Origin: SVFI01 sp045535935
GTDB lineage: Bacteria > Bacillota > Clostridia > Lachnospirales > Lachnospiraceae
Length of the DNA stretch: 64,000 nt
Assembly: GCA_045535935.1 (NCBI GenBank)
Contig: JAZSMO010000032.1
Coordinates: 62,001 to 126,000, forward strand
Direction: 5' to 3'
Shown here: piece after piece, positions 26,759-35,523 of the stretch
Layout: each line of letters opens with the position of its first letter
How positions within the stretch are numbered: position 1 is the stretch's first letter
The notes under the pieces: generated by a model
Told to the model about the DNA's origin: nothing
What the model saw: only the letters and a program-made list of their open reading frames with translations
Database searches by the model: none
Position numbers and translations under genes: made by a program

Positions 26759-27456
26759 TGAAGAAAAGCAGGCATGAGTACAAATTTCAGATGGATGAGA
26801 GAGACATTGTTCTGCTTTCGGCCCGGTTGCAGGGGATTATGAAAAAAGATCCTCACATAAATAAAAACGGGTGTTATCATATAAGAAGTGTCTATTTCGA
26901 TGATTATGCGGATACTTGCTACTACCAAAACGAAGCAGGCACGGATCCGAGAGCAAAGTACCGCATAAGGATTTATAATGGGTCGGATGCGAGTATAAAG
27001 CTGGAAAAGAAAGTGAAGCAGAACGGAATGACAAGAAAGTATTCGGCGCCGCTCACCCGAGCGCAGGCCGATTTGCTGATTGCCGGAAAATGTCTTCCGA
27101 TGGACCGGGAGACATTTGGGACATATCCGATGTTGCTTCAAAAGTTTCTTGTTTTGATGCAGACAAGACACATGCAACCCAAGGTGATTGTTTCCTATGA
27201 CAGGTTCCCTTATATTGATTCCAGGGGGAATGTGAGAGTCACTTTTGACAAAAACATGGCGGCTTCCGTGGATTTTTCTCATTTTTTCGAGCCGAATCTG
27301 CGTAAGGAGCCGATTATGCCGCCGGGCATACATCTGATGGAGGTAAAGTATGATGAGTTTTTACCGGCGCATATAAAAAGCCGGCTGGATATCGGCCATC
27401 TCAGGCAGACAACCTTTTCAAAATATTATATGTGTAGAAAGAGGAAAAAATTATGA
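26758..27456 (+). CDS. VTC-domain protein, polyphosphate polymerase family
   Basis: The start ATG is in the TGATG overlap with the CotH stop; a GTG at 26755 is a less likely alternative. The 232-residue product is a single VTC domain. It has RHEYKFQM at the N-terminus, YHIRSVYFDD, KYRIRIYN, IKLEKKVKQNG and the late LMEVKYDEFLP, which are the basic and acidic strands of the polyphosphate tunnel. In yeast Vtc4 this fold makes polyphosphate from ATP. In bacteria the role is not settled. The DUF4956 membrane protein begins four bases before its stop, and the two probably form a membrane complex. Confidence 0.87.
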   Translation: MKKSRHEYKFQMDERDIVLLSARLQGIMKKDPHINKNGCYHIRSVYFDDYADTCYYQNEAGTDPRAKYRIRIYNGSDASIKLEKKVKQNGMTRKYSAPLTRAQADLLIAGKCLPMDRETFGTYPMLLQKFLVLMQTRHMQPKVIVSYDRFPYIDSRGNVRVTFDKNMAASVDFSHFFEPNLRKEPIMPPGIHLMEVKYDEFLPAHIKSRLDIGHLRQTTFSKYYMCRKRKKL

Positions 27457-28130
27457 GTACATTTTCTGATATTTTTAAAAAATCATTTTTAGACGGCTTT
27501 TCGGGGAGTGACATCACTACCGCACGAATTCTGGTCACTCTTCTGGTGACAAGTCTGATTGCCCTGTATATTTTTGCAGTATATTATGTCGCATCCAAAA
27601 AGAATTACTATTCTAAGACGTTTAATATATCGCTGGCATTGATTGCGGTGATCACGGCGGGAATTATTCTTGCAATGCAGTCCAATCTTGTGATTTCCCT
27701 CGGTATGGTCGGTGCTCTTTCGATTGTCCGTTTTCGTACGGCGATCAAAGATCCGATGGATCTGATCTTTTTATTCTGGTCGATCAGTACCGGTATTATC
27801 TGCGGAGCGGAAATGTACAAAATAGCGATTATTACCTCTCTGGTGATTACGATCGGGCTTTTTGTGCTTGAACTCACACCGGCGGGAAAGGCAAGTGCCC
27901 TTCTTATCGTCAATGCGGACGGAATCGATGCGGAGCCGGAGATTAAGGCAGTGATCGATAAGTATACCAAAAGAAGCAGGATAAAATCGCGCAATGTAAG
28001 CAAGGACAGTCTGGATCTTATTGTGGATATAAAAACATCCAACGAGCAGGAACTTTTGAAAGAAATCATGGAGCTGAAGGGTGTGTTTGGGGCCTCTGTG
28101 ATGGCACATGACGGAGAAGTTACTGTTTAG
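27453..28130 (+). CDS. DUF4956 membrane protein
   Basis: The 225-residue product has four hydrophobic segments (about residues 20-150), with the conserved SLGMVGALSIVRFRTAIKDP stretch between the second and third. A cytoplasmic alpha/beta tail of about 70 residues follows. This is the DUF4956 family, which is repeatedly found beside VTC-domain and CotH genes. No biochemical function is established. The ATGA overlap with the VTC gene shows translational coupling. A channel or scaffold that moves the polymer made by the VTC protein is a reasonable guess only. Confidence 0.87.
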   Translation: MSTFSDIFKKSFLDGFSGSDITTARILVTLLVTSLIALYIFAVYYVASKKNYYSKTFNISLALIAVITAGIILAMQSNLVISLGMVGALSIVRFRTAIKDPMDLIFLFWSISTGIICGAEMYKIAIITSLVITIGLFVLELTPAGKASALLIVNADGIDAEPEIKAVIDKYTKRSRIKSRNVSKDSLDLIVDIKTSNEQELLKEIMELKGVFGASVMAHDGEVTV

Positions 28131-28171
28131 AAAAGGGAATGGATAGAAATAGAATAAATCGGAGGACACAT

Positions 28172-28903
28172 ATGAAATTCACAGTTTTAATTACAATGGC
28201 CGGTCTCGGCTCACGTTTCAGAAAAGTGGGATATACGGTTCCGAAATATCAGATCGAAGCACACGGGAAAACTCTGTTTGAGTGGTCTATGGAGAGTTTA
28301 AAAGGATTTCAGAAAGAGGAGAATGATTATATATTTGTCGTTCGTAAAGAGGATGATGCGGAAGATTTTATCCGCAGTACCTGTGAGAAGATCGGTATCC
28401 GCAATGTAACTGTGATTGGAATCGACTATTTGACAGACGGGCAGGCGACGACAGCTATGCTTGCCAAGGATGCATGGGATCCGGATTCCGCACTTATGAT
28501 CTATAATATTGATACCTATGTGGAAGCATATGAAATGAAAGAGGAACAGGTAGCCGGAGACGGTTTTATACCATGTTTCCATGCGGATGGTGATCACTGG
28601 AGCTTTGCAAAGCTTGATGAAGCCGGAAAAGTGGTAGAAGTGCGCGAAAAAGTTCGCATTTCAGACAATTGTACGTTGGGAGCATATTATTTTAAGACTT
28701 GTCGTCTTTATGAACAGCTCTACAACGAGTATTATACCGGAGATGAAAAGCTTGAAAAGGGTGAGAAATACGTGGCACCGCTTTATAATTATCTGATCTC
28801 CAAAGGCGGCGATGTGCGCATTTCGATTGTGGATTACGATAAGGTACACGTACTCGGAACACCGGAAGAACTGAATTACTTTTTGGAAAACTATAAAGCC
28901 TGA
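28172..28903 (+). CDS. sugar/alcohol-phosphate nucleotidyltransferase
   Basis: The ATG at 28172 follows GGAGG and replaces the longer reading from 28139. The 243-residue protein opens with the pyrophosphorylase signature TMAGLGSRFRKVGY followed by VPKYQI. It has the metal-binding YNIDTYVE and ends with a strand containing VHVLGTPEE. It belongs to the NTP_transferase family, which activates sugar-1-phosphates or alcohol phosphates, and is shorter than RmlA. It closes the kinase-phosphatase-CotH-VTC-DUF4956 run. The linked kinase and phosphatase make activation of an unusual phosphorylated substituent possible. Confidence 0.82.
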   Translation: MKFTVLITMAGLGSRFRKVGYTVPKYQIEAHGKTLFEWSMESLKGFQKEENDYIFVVRKEDDAEDFIRSTCEKIGIRNVTVIGIDYLTDGQATTAMLAKDAWDPDSALMIYNIDTYVEAYEMKEEQVAGDGFIPCFHADGDHWSFAKLDEAGKVVEVREKVRISDNCTLGAYYFKTCRLYEQLYNEYYTGDEKLEKGEKYVAPLYNYLISKGGDVRISIVDYDKVHVLGTPEELNYFLENYKA

Positions 28904-28916
28904 GAAGGTAGGATAG

Positions 28917-30569
28917 ATGATAGAGTCTGTAAAAAGTCAATGGAGAAAACTGAATAGGACAGCACTTTTTTGTGCGCTGGTACATTTTTTTGTCAGCTTT
29001 TTCACAGATCGTCTGATATTTGAGTATGTGCTTTTGGATTTTTCGGGCGTCAAAAATGTGCTGAGAAGTATAGAGGCATGGGGAGTGAAAGCGGTTTTTT
29101 TGCTCCTGCTTGTATTTTTATGGCAGGGGGCATTTTGGGCGATAAAATGCGCAAATCGCAGATTTATAAAGATAGCTGCAGGTTATTTACTGTTTATGTG
29201 TCTGATGCTTGTCTTTACATGGCCGGGGATATGGCGCATGGATGAATTCGGAATTCTTTCCTCTTCGATTCAGCTGTTTCCGCATTTTTGGCAAAATTAT
29301 ATAACAAGTGTATTTTATATACTGGCATTGATGCTCCTACCATTTCCGGCAGGAGTCATTATTGTACAGTGTTTTTGCATTTCTCTCATTGTGGCCAGAG
29401 TAGTTACTCTCTGCCTCAGAGAGTTTGAAGATTTAACAAAAGGGAAGCGATATGGCGCAGTGTTGTTGCTGTTGCCGTTTTTTATGTTTCCGGTAATCGA
29501 TTCCAACCTTTACCCAATCCGCATGAGTTTGTATGCCTTTTTGGAGCTTTTGCTTATTGCGGAGCTCTTCTTCCTGCTGAAATGCGAGCAGAAGGAAAGG
29601 TCAAAGGGGTATTGGAGTTATATTACGCTTCTTTCCTGTGTCGTGACAATTTGGCGGACGGAAGCAATCTATTATTTGGTGGCATATCCTGTGATTTTGC
29701 TTATGATAGGGAAAGGCCGCAGATTTGCGAAGCAGACATTGTGTTTTTTGATAGCGTTCGTTATTTTATTTATGCCGCAGAAAATAGGAGAGAAACTGAC
29801 CAGCGGACAGCAGTATGAACTGACCAGTGTTGTTCTTCCGCTCGTACCTCTGGTGGAGGCAGCAAATGAACATGGTGATGTACAAGATAGAGAACTTCTT
29901 GCTGTCATCGACCAGGTAATCAATGTGGAAGTGACCTTAGAGGGGGCCGCCGGGGGAAAGTCGGGAATAAATCTGTTCTGGGGAGAGCCGCAGTTTCAAA
30001 GAGAGTATAATGAAAGACAGTTTGCAAAATTTAAATCTGCATTTTATAAATTAGCAATCAAGTATCCGGATGTATTTTTAAAAGAACGGATGAAGACATT
30101 TGCGGACAGCTCGGATCTTTTGGAAAATACAACGGATTTGTTTGTGAGAGACGGTGTGCCAAACTATGAGAGTTTTAAAAAGTATCCGCTGTCTCTGCCA
30201 TGGAACAACGAAATAAGAACAGGTGTTATCAAAATGTTGGAGCTTCGTGACATGCACAATTACAATGTGAAGTACAAAGTTACGGATATGGTGTATTCGG
30301 CGATTCCTGCCATTGTAATACTGATTGCCGCAGCTTGTTTCCTTCTGGCAAAAAGAAGGTGGACGCAGCTTGTACTTGTGCTGGCGGTATTGGCGAAAGT
30401 TCCTCTCGTGTTTTTGACGGCGCCGTCCAGATTGTTTATGTATTATTATTCGGTATATCTAATTGGATATTGTGTGTTATTTTATGCGACTTATCGAATT
30501 TTGGGGAGCAGACATGTTAAGCATATGCCGGAGGCCGGAGAAGGAGGGAAAGGTAATGGGAAAAATTAA
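28917..30569 (+). CDS. large polytopic membrane protein, GT-C-like, unknown
   Basis: The 550-residue product has eleven to thirteen hydrophobic segments. The first outside loop holds WPGIWRMDEFG, an acidic motif that could be the catalytic site of a GT-C enzyme. A later long loop of about 140 residues (about 320-460) is exposed. The family looks like the uncharacterised DUF6020-type membrane proteins of Firmicutes glycan loci, but this is a resemblance of layout and not a firm match. The last 14 bases overlap the next glycosyltransferase gene. Confidence 0.65.
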   Translation: MIESVKSQWRKLNRTALFCALVHFFVSFFTDRLIFEYVLLDFSGVKNVLRSIEAWGVKAVFLLLLVFLWQGAFWAIKCANRRFIKIAAGYLLFMCLMLVFTWPGIWRMDEFGILSSSIQLFPHFWQNYITSVFYILALMLLPFPAGVIIVQCFCISLIVARVVTLCLREFEDLTKGKRYGAVLLLLPFFMFPVIDSNLYPIRMSLYAFLELLLIAELFFLLKCEQKERSKGYWSYITLLSCVVTIWRTEAIYYLVAYPVILLMIGKGRRFAKQTLCFLIAFVILFMPQKIGEKLTSGQQYELTSVVLPLVPLVEAANEHGDVQDRELLAVIDQVINVEVTLEGAAGGKSGINLFWGEPQFQREYNERQFAKFKSAFYKLAIKYPDVFLKERMKTFADSSDLLENTTDLFVRDGVPNYESFKKYPLSLPWNNEIRTGVIKMLELRDMHNYNVKYKVTDMVYSAIPAIVILIAAACFLLAKRRWTQLVLVLAVLAKVPLVFLTAPSRLFMYYYSVYLIGYCVLFYATYRILGSRHVKHMPEAGEGGKGNGKN

Positions 30570-31842
30570 CAGGACACTTTCTTTCTTAAAAAGAAACGGG
30601 CTGCGTCCTACCGCCTATGCGGTGATGGAACGGCTTGGAAAATGGGGACCGGACCCGGAGCAGCGCAAGGCAGACCTATATGCGGGCAAGGCGCTGGATG
30701 AGATGACAGGCACGGGTGTTTTACAGGAAAAATATCGGTTCAGTATTGTTGTGCCGACATATGAAACAGCAGAACCGTATTTGCGTGAGATGTTAGATTC
30801 GGTATGTGCGCAAACCTATTCCGACTGGCAGCTTGTCATTGCCGATGCCTCGGCTTCTGACAAGGTATATCAGGTCGTGAAGGAATATAATGACAGCAGG
30901 ATCAAGTATGTGCGGCTTGAGGAAAACAAAGGAATCTCGGACAATACAAATCAGGCGATGCAATATGCCGACGGCGATTATATCGGACTTTTGGATCACG
31001 ATGACACGTTACATCCGGAAGCTTTGATGGAAATAGCAGCTTTGCTGGAGAAAAATACTTATGAAATGATATATACAGACGAAGATAAGATCAATGAGGA
31101 CAGCAGTCTTCGGTTTGAACCGAATTTTAAACCGGATTTTAATTTTGATTTTCTGCTTTCCAATAATTATATCTGCCATTTTACTGTGCTGAGCAGAAAG
31201 CTCGCAGAGCGCCTTTCCTTCCGTCCGGAGTACGACGGTGCCCAGGATTACGATCTTTTTTTGCAGGCGGTGTATGAAATTGAAAAAATGCACCGGGACG
31301 AGAGTTGCGCAGAAAATCCACAAAATGAGATTCCGGAAACGTATATTCCATATGAGAAAAAATATATGTCAGAAAAAATCGGACATGTTCCGAGGATTCT
31401 TTATCATTGGCGGGCGCATACGGCTTCGACAGCGGACAATCCGGAGAGCAAACTTTATGCGTATGAGGCCGGCCGGCGGGCATTGGAGAATTTTGCAAAG
31501 GAAAACGGCTGGGATGTGTCGGTGACGAACACAAGACATTTGGGCTTTTACGAAGTGACATATCACCCGGATATCTTTGCGGTGAGAAAAGATGTGGTCG
31601 CAGTCTGCGGGAAAATGGTCCGAAAGGGCAGAGTGGTGCAGGGACCTGTGATGGACGGCAGAGAGCTGTTTGTCGGAATGAACCAAAGATACAGCGGATA
31701 TATGCATAGAGCTGTGCTTAAATTTGAAGCGGATGGTGCGGCACAGGGATGTATCAAACGGAGAGAGGACGTGAGTTTGTCTCCGGAAAAACGAGAATGC
31801 GGGCGAATGGTTTATCTGCCCGACTTTGTTGTGAGGAAATAA
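30556..31842 (+). CDS. family 2 glycosyltransferase
   Basis: The start is the ATG at 30556, seven bases behind AAGGAGGG (30541-30548), inside the end of the membrane protein gene. An upstream in-frame ATG at 30463 has no binding site. The 428-residue product contains one GT-A domain (about 55-320) with LLDHDD as metal site and AQDYD as the later acidic motif. The C-terminal 80 residues contain VQGPVMDGRELFVGMN and YMHRA. These resemble the beginning of the second domain in longer two-domain relatives, so this enzyme may be a shortened form. The GT-A domain is close to the first domain of the protein at 17447. Confidence 0.85.
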   Translation: MGKINRTLSFLKRNGLRPTAYAVMERLGKWGPDPEQRKADLYAGKALDEMTGTGVLQEKYRFSIVVPTYETAEPYLREMLDSVCAQTYSDWQLVIADASASDKVYQVVKEYNDSRIKYVRLEENKGISDNTNQAMQYADGDYIGLLDHDDTLHPEALMEIAALLEKNTYEMIYTDEDKINEDSSLRFEPNFKPDFNFDFLLSNNYICHFTVLSRKLAERLSFRPEYDGAQDYDLFLQAVYEIEKMHRDESCAENPQNEIPETYIPYEKKYMSEKIGHVPRILYHWRAHTASTADNPESKLYAYEAGRRALENFAKENGWDVSVTNTRHLGFYEVTYHPDIFAVRKDVVAVCGKMVRKGRVVQGPVMDGRELFVGMNQRYSGYMHRAVLKFEADGAAQGCIKRREDVSLSPEKRECGRMVYLPDFVVRK

Positions 31843-31844
31843 AG

Positions 31845-32816
31845 ATGCGGAAAACAACAGTCGTAATTCCGAATTACAACGGAAAAGCATATTTGGAAGA
31901 TTGTCTCAGTTTTTTGAAACGCGCAAAAGGGACGGAGTTTGCGGTCATAGTGGTCGACAACGGTTCAACGGACGGTAGCTGTGAGATGACAAAACAGAAG
32001 TATCCTTGGGTGAAATTGATACAGCTCGGCGAAAATACCGGGTTCAGTCATGCGGTAAATGTAGGGATCAAAGCGTCGGAGACGCCATATGTGATCCTTC
32101 TCAACAACGATACGGTAGTGGAGCCTGATTTTGTTGTCCGTCTGGAATGTGTCATGGATGAAAATCCGGACTACTTTAGTTTTTCGTCTAAAATGTTGTC
32201 CATGAAACAGCCGGAAGTGATCGATGACGCAGGCGATTATTATTGTGCGCTCGGCTGGGCTTTTGCGCGCGGTAAAGGGCAACCGGCCACCAGATATACG
32301 GCGCCGAAGGATATTTTTGCGGCGTGCGGCGGAGCTGCAATCTACCGAAGAGAAGTTTTCCGTGAGATCGGATATTTTGATGATCTGCATTTTGCATATC
32401 TTGAGGATATTGATGTGGGATACCGGGCAAGACTGCGGGGATACAAAAACGGATATTGTCCGCAGGCAATCGTTTATCATGCAGGCAGCGGATCCAGCGG
32501 ATCCAGATACAATGAATTTAAAATTAATCTGTCTGCACAAAACAGCATATATCTCATTGCTAAAAACATGCCTTTCCTGCAGATTGTATTGAATCTTCCT
32601 TTTCTGCTTTTCGGCTTTGCGGTAAAAATACTGTTTTTTATAAAAAAAGGGTTCGGACATATTTATTTGCGTGGTCTTTGGCGGGGATTCTGCCTTTCTC
32701 TTTCGGCAAAAGGACGGCGAATGCATTTTCCGTTCCGGGGGAAATATTTACCTTCCTATGCGAAAGTGCAGGCGGAGCTTTGGCTGAATGTGATCCGCAG
32801 AGTTACGGAGGGATAA
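31845..32816 (+). CDS. family 2 glycosyltransferase, WbbL/rhamnosyltransferase-like
   Basis: The ATG at 31845 begins two bases after the preceding stop, behind GAGGAAA. The longer open frame from 31749 overlaps the upstream gene and is rejected. The 323-residue protein has TVVIPNYNGKAYLEDCL, VVDNGSTDGS, the LLNNDTVVEPDF metal site and FLEDIDVGYRAR-like acidic motif (AYLEDIDVGY). This set is typical of WbbL-type rhamnosyl- or N-acetylglucosaminyl-diphospho-polyprenol glycosyltransferases. A hydrophobic patch near residue 240-270 may dock it to the membrane. It is the last gene before the 32832 promoter. Confidence 0.87.
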   Translation: MRKTTVVIPNYNGKAYLEDCLSFLKRAKGTEFAVIVVDNGSTDGSCEMTKQKYPWVKLIQLGENTGFSHAVNVGIKASETPYVILLNNDTVVEPDFVVRLECVMDENPDYFSFSSKMLSMKQPEVIDDAGDYYCALGWAFARGKGQPATRYTAPKDIFAACGGAAIYRREVFREIGYFDDLHFAYLEDIDVGYRARLRGYKNGYCPQAIVYHAGSGSSGSRYNEFKINLSAQNSIYLIAKNMPFLQIVLNLPFLLFGFAVKILFFIKKGFGHIYLRGLWRGFCLSLSAKGRRMHFPFRGKYLPSYAKVQAELWLNVIRRVTEG

Positions 32817-32831
32817 AACCGTATAAAAATG

Positions 32832-32860
32832 TTGCCCTTTCCGTGTAAATAAGGTAAAAT
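32832..32860 (+). promoter_or_regulatory. predicted promoter of the sugar-phosphotransferase/LCP unit
   Basis: TTGCCC (32832-32837), a 17-base spacer and TAAAAT (32855-32860) form a sigma-A-like promoter in the 76-base gap. It would start a leader about 25 bases long. Confidence 0.7.
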
Positions 32861-32892
32861 AATTGGTGTTATACAGGATTAGGTGAGAGGCC

Positions 32893-34308
32893 ATGATAAA
32901 AGATAACCAGAAATTATTTAATAGATTACATGTATTGCTGGATGCACTCGTTATCATGTTTGCGTATGCGTTTGCCTGGTTTTTGAAGTTCCGAAGCGGA
33001 ATTGCACCATTTTACACCGGTGCAGATGTCGGAGCTTTGAGCGGGCAGACTTATTTTAGTGCGCTGATTTATATTGTTCCGGGATATCTTTTCTTATATT
33101 ACCTGTTCAACATGTACACGGCAAAACGTGCCGGAAGTATCAAGCGTGAAATATACAATGTTATCCGTGCCAACACCGTCGGATTTGTGCTGTTTATCGG
33201 CGTACTTTTCTTCGTCCACTTGGATGACTTCTCGCGTACGATGATATTCTACTTCTATATGTTGAATATTTTCGCCGATTCGCTGCTGCGTTTTGTGATT
33301 CACAAATGGCTGCGCATGCTCCGTAAAAAAGGATACAATATCAAATATATTTTGTTGGTAGGATATTCGAGAGCATCCGAGCTTTATATTGACAGAATCC
33401 GTCAAAATCCGCAGTGGGGCTATGTTGTCCGCGGTATACTGGATGACAAAATTCCGAGAGGGACGGAATACAGGGGGGTCAAAGTAATCGGAAAGATTGA
33501 TAATCTTTTTTATATACTTCCGCAGAGCAAGCTGGACGAGATTGCGGTTACGCTTGCGTTGGAGGATTACGGGCGATTAGAGGAAATAGTAAGTCTCTGT
33601 GAAAAATCTGGTGTCCATACAAAATTTATTCCGGATTATAACAGCGTCATTCCGAGTAAACCGTATACGGAGGATCTCAATGGTCTTCCGGTTATCAATA
33701 TCCGAAGAGTACCGCTCACCAATACATTGAACATGGTGATTAAACGTATTGTGGATATCGTAGGTGGTTTTTGTGCAATACTTCTGTTTTCGCCGATTCT
33801 TTTGGTGGCCGCCATTTTGATTAAGGCGACCAGCGAGGGACCGATTATTTTCAAGCAGGAGAGGGTTGGGCTTCACAATAAGCCGTTCCAGATGTACAAG
33901 TTCCGTACCATGGAAGTACAGAAACCAAACGAAGAAAAGAAAGAGTGGACAACGAGGGATGACCCGCGTGTTACCAAGGTGGGAAAAGTGTTCCGGCGGA
34001 CAAGTATTGACGAACTGCCGCAGCTCTTTAATGTTCTTATGGGAGATATGAGTCTGGTCGGTCCGAGACCGGAGAGACCGTTTTTTGTTGAGAAATTTAA
34101 AGAAGAAATACCGCGTTATATGATCAAACATCAAGTGCGTCCGGGAATGACCGGATGGGCGCAGGTAAATGGATACAGAGGGGATACATCGATCCGTAAA
34201 CGTATTGATTGTGATCTGTATTACATTGAAAACTGGACAATGGGTCTGGATATCAAAATTTTGTTTTTGACAATATTTAAAGGATTTATCAACAAAAATG
34301 CGTATTAA
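32893..34308 (+). CDS. polyprenyl-phosphate sugar-1-phosphate transferase (WbaP/WcaJ type)
   Basis: The 471-residue protein has four N-terminal helices, a CoA-binding-like Rossmann domain in the middle (about 140-260) and a fifth hydrophobic segment near 285-305. The conserved catalytic domain at the C-terminus shows IFKQERVGLHNKPFQMYKFRTM, SIDELPQLFNVL and LVGPRPERP. These define the polyisoprenyl-phosphate hexose-1-phosphate transferases that start glycan synthesis by moving a sugar phosphate from a nucleotide sugar to undecaprenyl phosphate. It has its own promoter and is followed by the LCP ligase gene, so the first and last steps of assembly may be transcribed together. Confidence 0.94.
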   Translation: MIKDNQKLFNRLHVLLDALVIMFAYAFAWFLKFRSGIAPFYTGADVGALSGQTYFSALIYIVPGYLFLYYLFNMYTAKRAGSIKREIYNVIRANTVGFVLFIGVLFFVHLDDFSRTMIFYFYMLNIFADSLLRFVIHKWLRMLRKKGYNIKYILLVGYSRASELYIDRIRQNPQWGYVVRGILDDKIPRGTEYRGVKVIGKIDNLFYILPQSKLDEIAVTLALEDYGRLEEIVSLCEKSGVHTKFIPDYNSVIPSKPYTEDLNGLPVINIRRVPLTNTLNMVIKRIVDIVGGFCAILLFSPILLVAAILIKATSEGPIIFKQERVGLHNKPFQMYKFRTMEVQKPNEEKKEWTTRDDPRVTKVGKVFRRTSIDELPQLFNVLMGDMSLVGPRPERPFFVEKFKEEIPRYMIKHQVRPGMTGWAQVNGYRGDTSIRKRIDCDLYYIENWTMGLDIKILFLTIFKGFINKNAY

Positions 34309-34329
34309 TTACGAATAAGGAGCATTAAG

Positions 34330-35457
34330 ATGGGAAGTACAAAGTCGAAGAAAACAGGGAAAAAGCGGATGACAAAGGCGGAGCGTCAAAGAAGAAAACG
34401 CAACCGTATCATTTTGATTGCGGTGGAAGCGTTTGTTCTTTGCCTTATGCTGATTGCATTATATGTGGTTTCCCTTTACGGAAAAATAGAAAAGACAGAT
34501 ATTTCGGAAGATGATATTATTATCAACCAGGGAATTTCCACGGAAGATACCGTGGACAAAGATGATATAGAGACCAATGATATTTCTGCCGGCCATATGG
34601 ATGGTTATCGTAATGTGGCATTGTTCGGCGTGGATTCCAGAGACAATTCCCTCGGAAAAGGAACCCGAAGCGACACCATTATTATTGCTTCGATCAATGA
34701 GGAGACAAAAGAAGTAAAACTTGTTTCCGTTTATCGTGACACGTATCTGAATCTCGGAAATGACTCCTACGGAAAAGCCAATGCGGCTTATGCGCAGGGA
34801 GGTCCGCTTCAGGCAATCAATATGCTCAATATGAACCTTGACATGAATATCACGGACTATGTCACAGTCGGATGGGCCGGTGTGGCCGATACGATCGATG
34901 CGCTCGGAGGTATTGATATTGAGGTGGATTCCGAAGAAATTTCGCATTTAAATAACTATCAGGTTGAAACATCAAAATCTCTCGGAGAAAGTTCGTTTGA
35001 AAAAGTAACCCAGACGGGTATGCAGACGCTCAATGGTATTCAGGCGGTTTCTTATTGCCGGATCCGATATACGGCCGGAGACGATTTTAAGCGTGCAGAG
35101 CGCCAGCAGGAAGTGATTCAGGCGATTCTTGACAAAGCGAAAAGTTCCAATATTTCCACTTTGAACAAGGCGGCAAATACTATTTTTGAGGAGATATCTA
35201 CGTCTCTGACTATGGCAGAAGTACTTGATCTGCTTGCAGATGTAGCCAGCTATTCGATCGGTGCAACGGGCGGATTTCCGGCAGAACAAAACCGCGTAAC
35301 CGGCAGTGTGGGCGGGGCGAGTTGTGTCATCAGCACGGATATTCCGGCGGACGTGACCGGATTACATCAGTTCCTGTTCGGGGATGTTTCCGGCTATACG
35401 CCGTCCTCACAGGTTCAGACGATTTCACAGCAGGTGCATAGCAGGACAGGAAGATAA
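34330..35457 (+). CDS. LCP-family (LytR-CpsA-Psr) cell-wall glycan ligase
   Basis: The 375-residue protein starts with a highly basic cytoplasmic tail, one membrane helix (about 28-52) and an exported LCP domain. NVALFGVDSRD, the arginine-rich SDTIIIASINEE and VYRDTYLNLG are the conserved blocks that hold the polyprenyl-pyrophosphate head group and metal. A later CRIRYTAGDDFKRAERQ is also characteristic. LCP enzymes transfer finished polymers from lipid carrier to peptidoglycan. This gives the locus a wall-attachment step. A strong terminator begins 15 bases behind the stop. Confidence 0.93.
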   Translation: MGSTKSKKTGKKRMTKAERQRRKRNRIILIAVEAFVLCLMLIALYVVSLYGKIEKTDISEDDIIINQGISTEDTVDKDDIETNDISAGHMDGYRNVALFGVDSRDNSLGKGTRSDTIIIASINEETKEVKLVSVYRDTYLNLGNDSYGKANAAYAQGGPLQAINMLNMNLDMNITDYVTVGWAGVADTIDALGGIDIEVDSEEISHLNNYQVETSKSLGESSFEKVTQTGMQTLNGIQAVSYCRIRYTAGDDFKRAERQQEVIQAILDKAKSSNISTLNKAANTIFEEISTSLTMAEVLDLLADVASYSIGATGGFPAEQNRVTGSVGGASCVISTDIPADVTGLHQFLFGDVSGYTPSSQVQTISQQVHSRTGR

Positions 35458-35472
35458 CTATGATATAAAGAT

Positions 35473-35505
35473 AAAGAGCCCTTCCGAAAGAGTGGGCTCT
35501 TTTTT
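35473..35505 (+). terminator. intrinsic terminator of the polysaccharide locus
   Basis: AAAGAGCCC (35473-35481) pairs perfectly with GGGCTCTTT (35494-35502) around a 12-base loop, and a T-run continues to 35505. It ends the LCP transcript; the next gene starts 18 bases further. Confidence 0.9.
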
Positions 35506-35523
35506 CGGAAAAGGAATGACAGC

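Noticed and set aside
30463..30465. Earlier start for the glycosyltransferase at 30556
   Set aside because: No ribosome binding site; it would overlap the preceding membrane protein by more than 100 bases.
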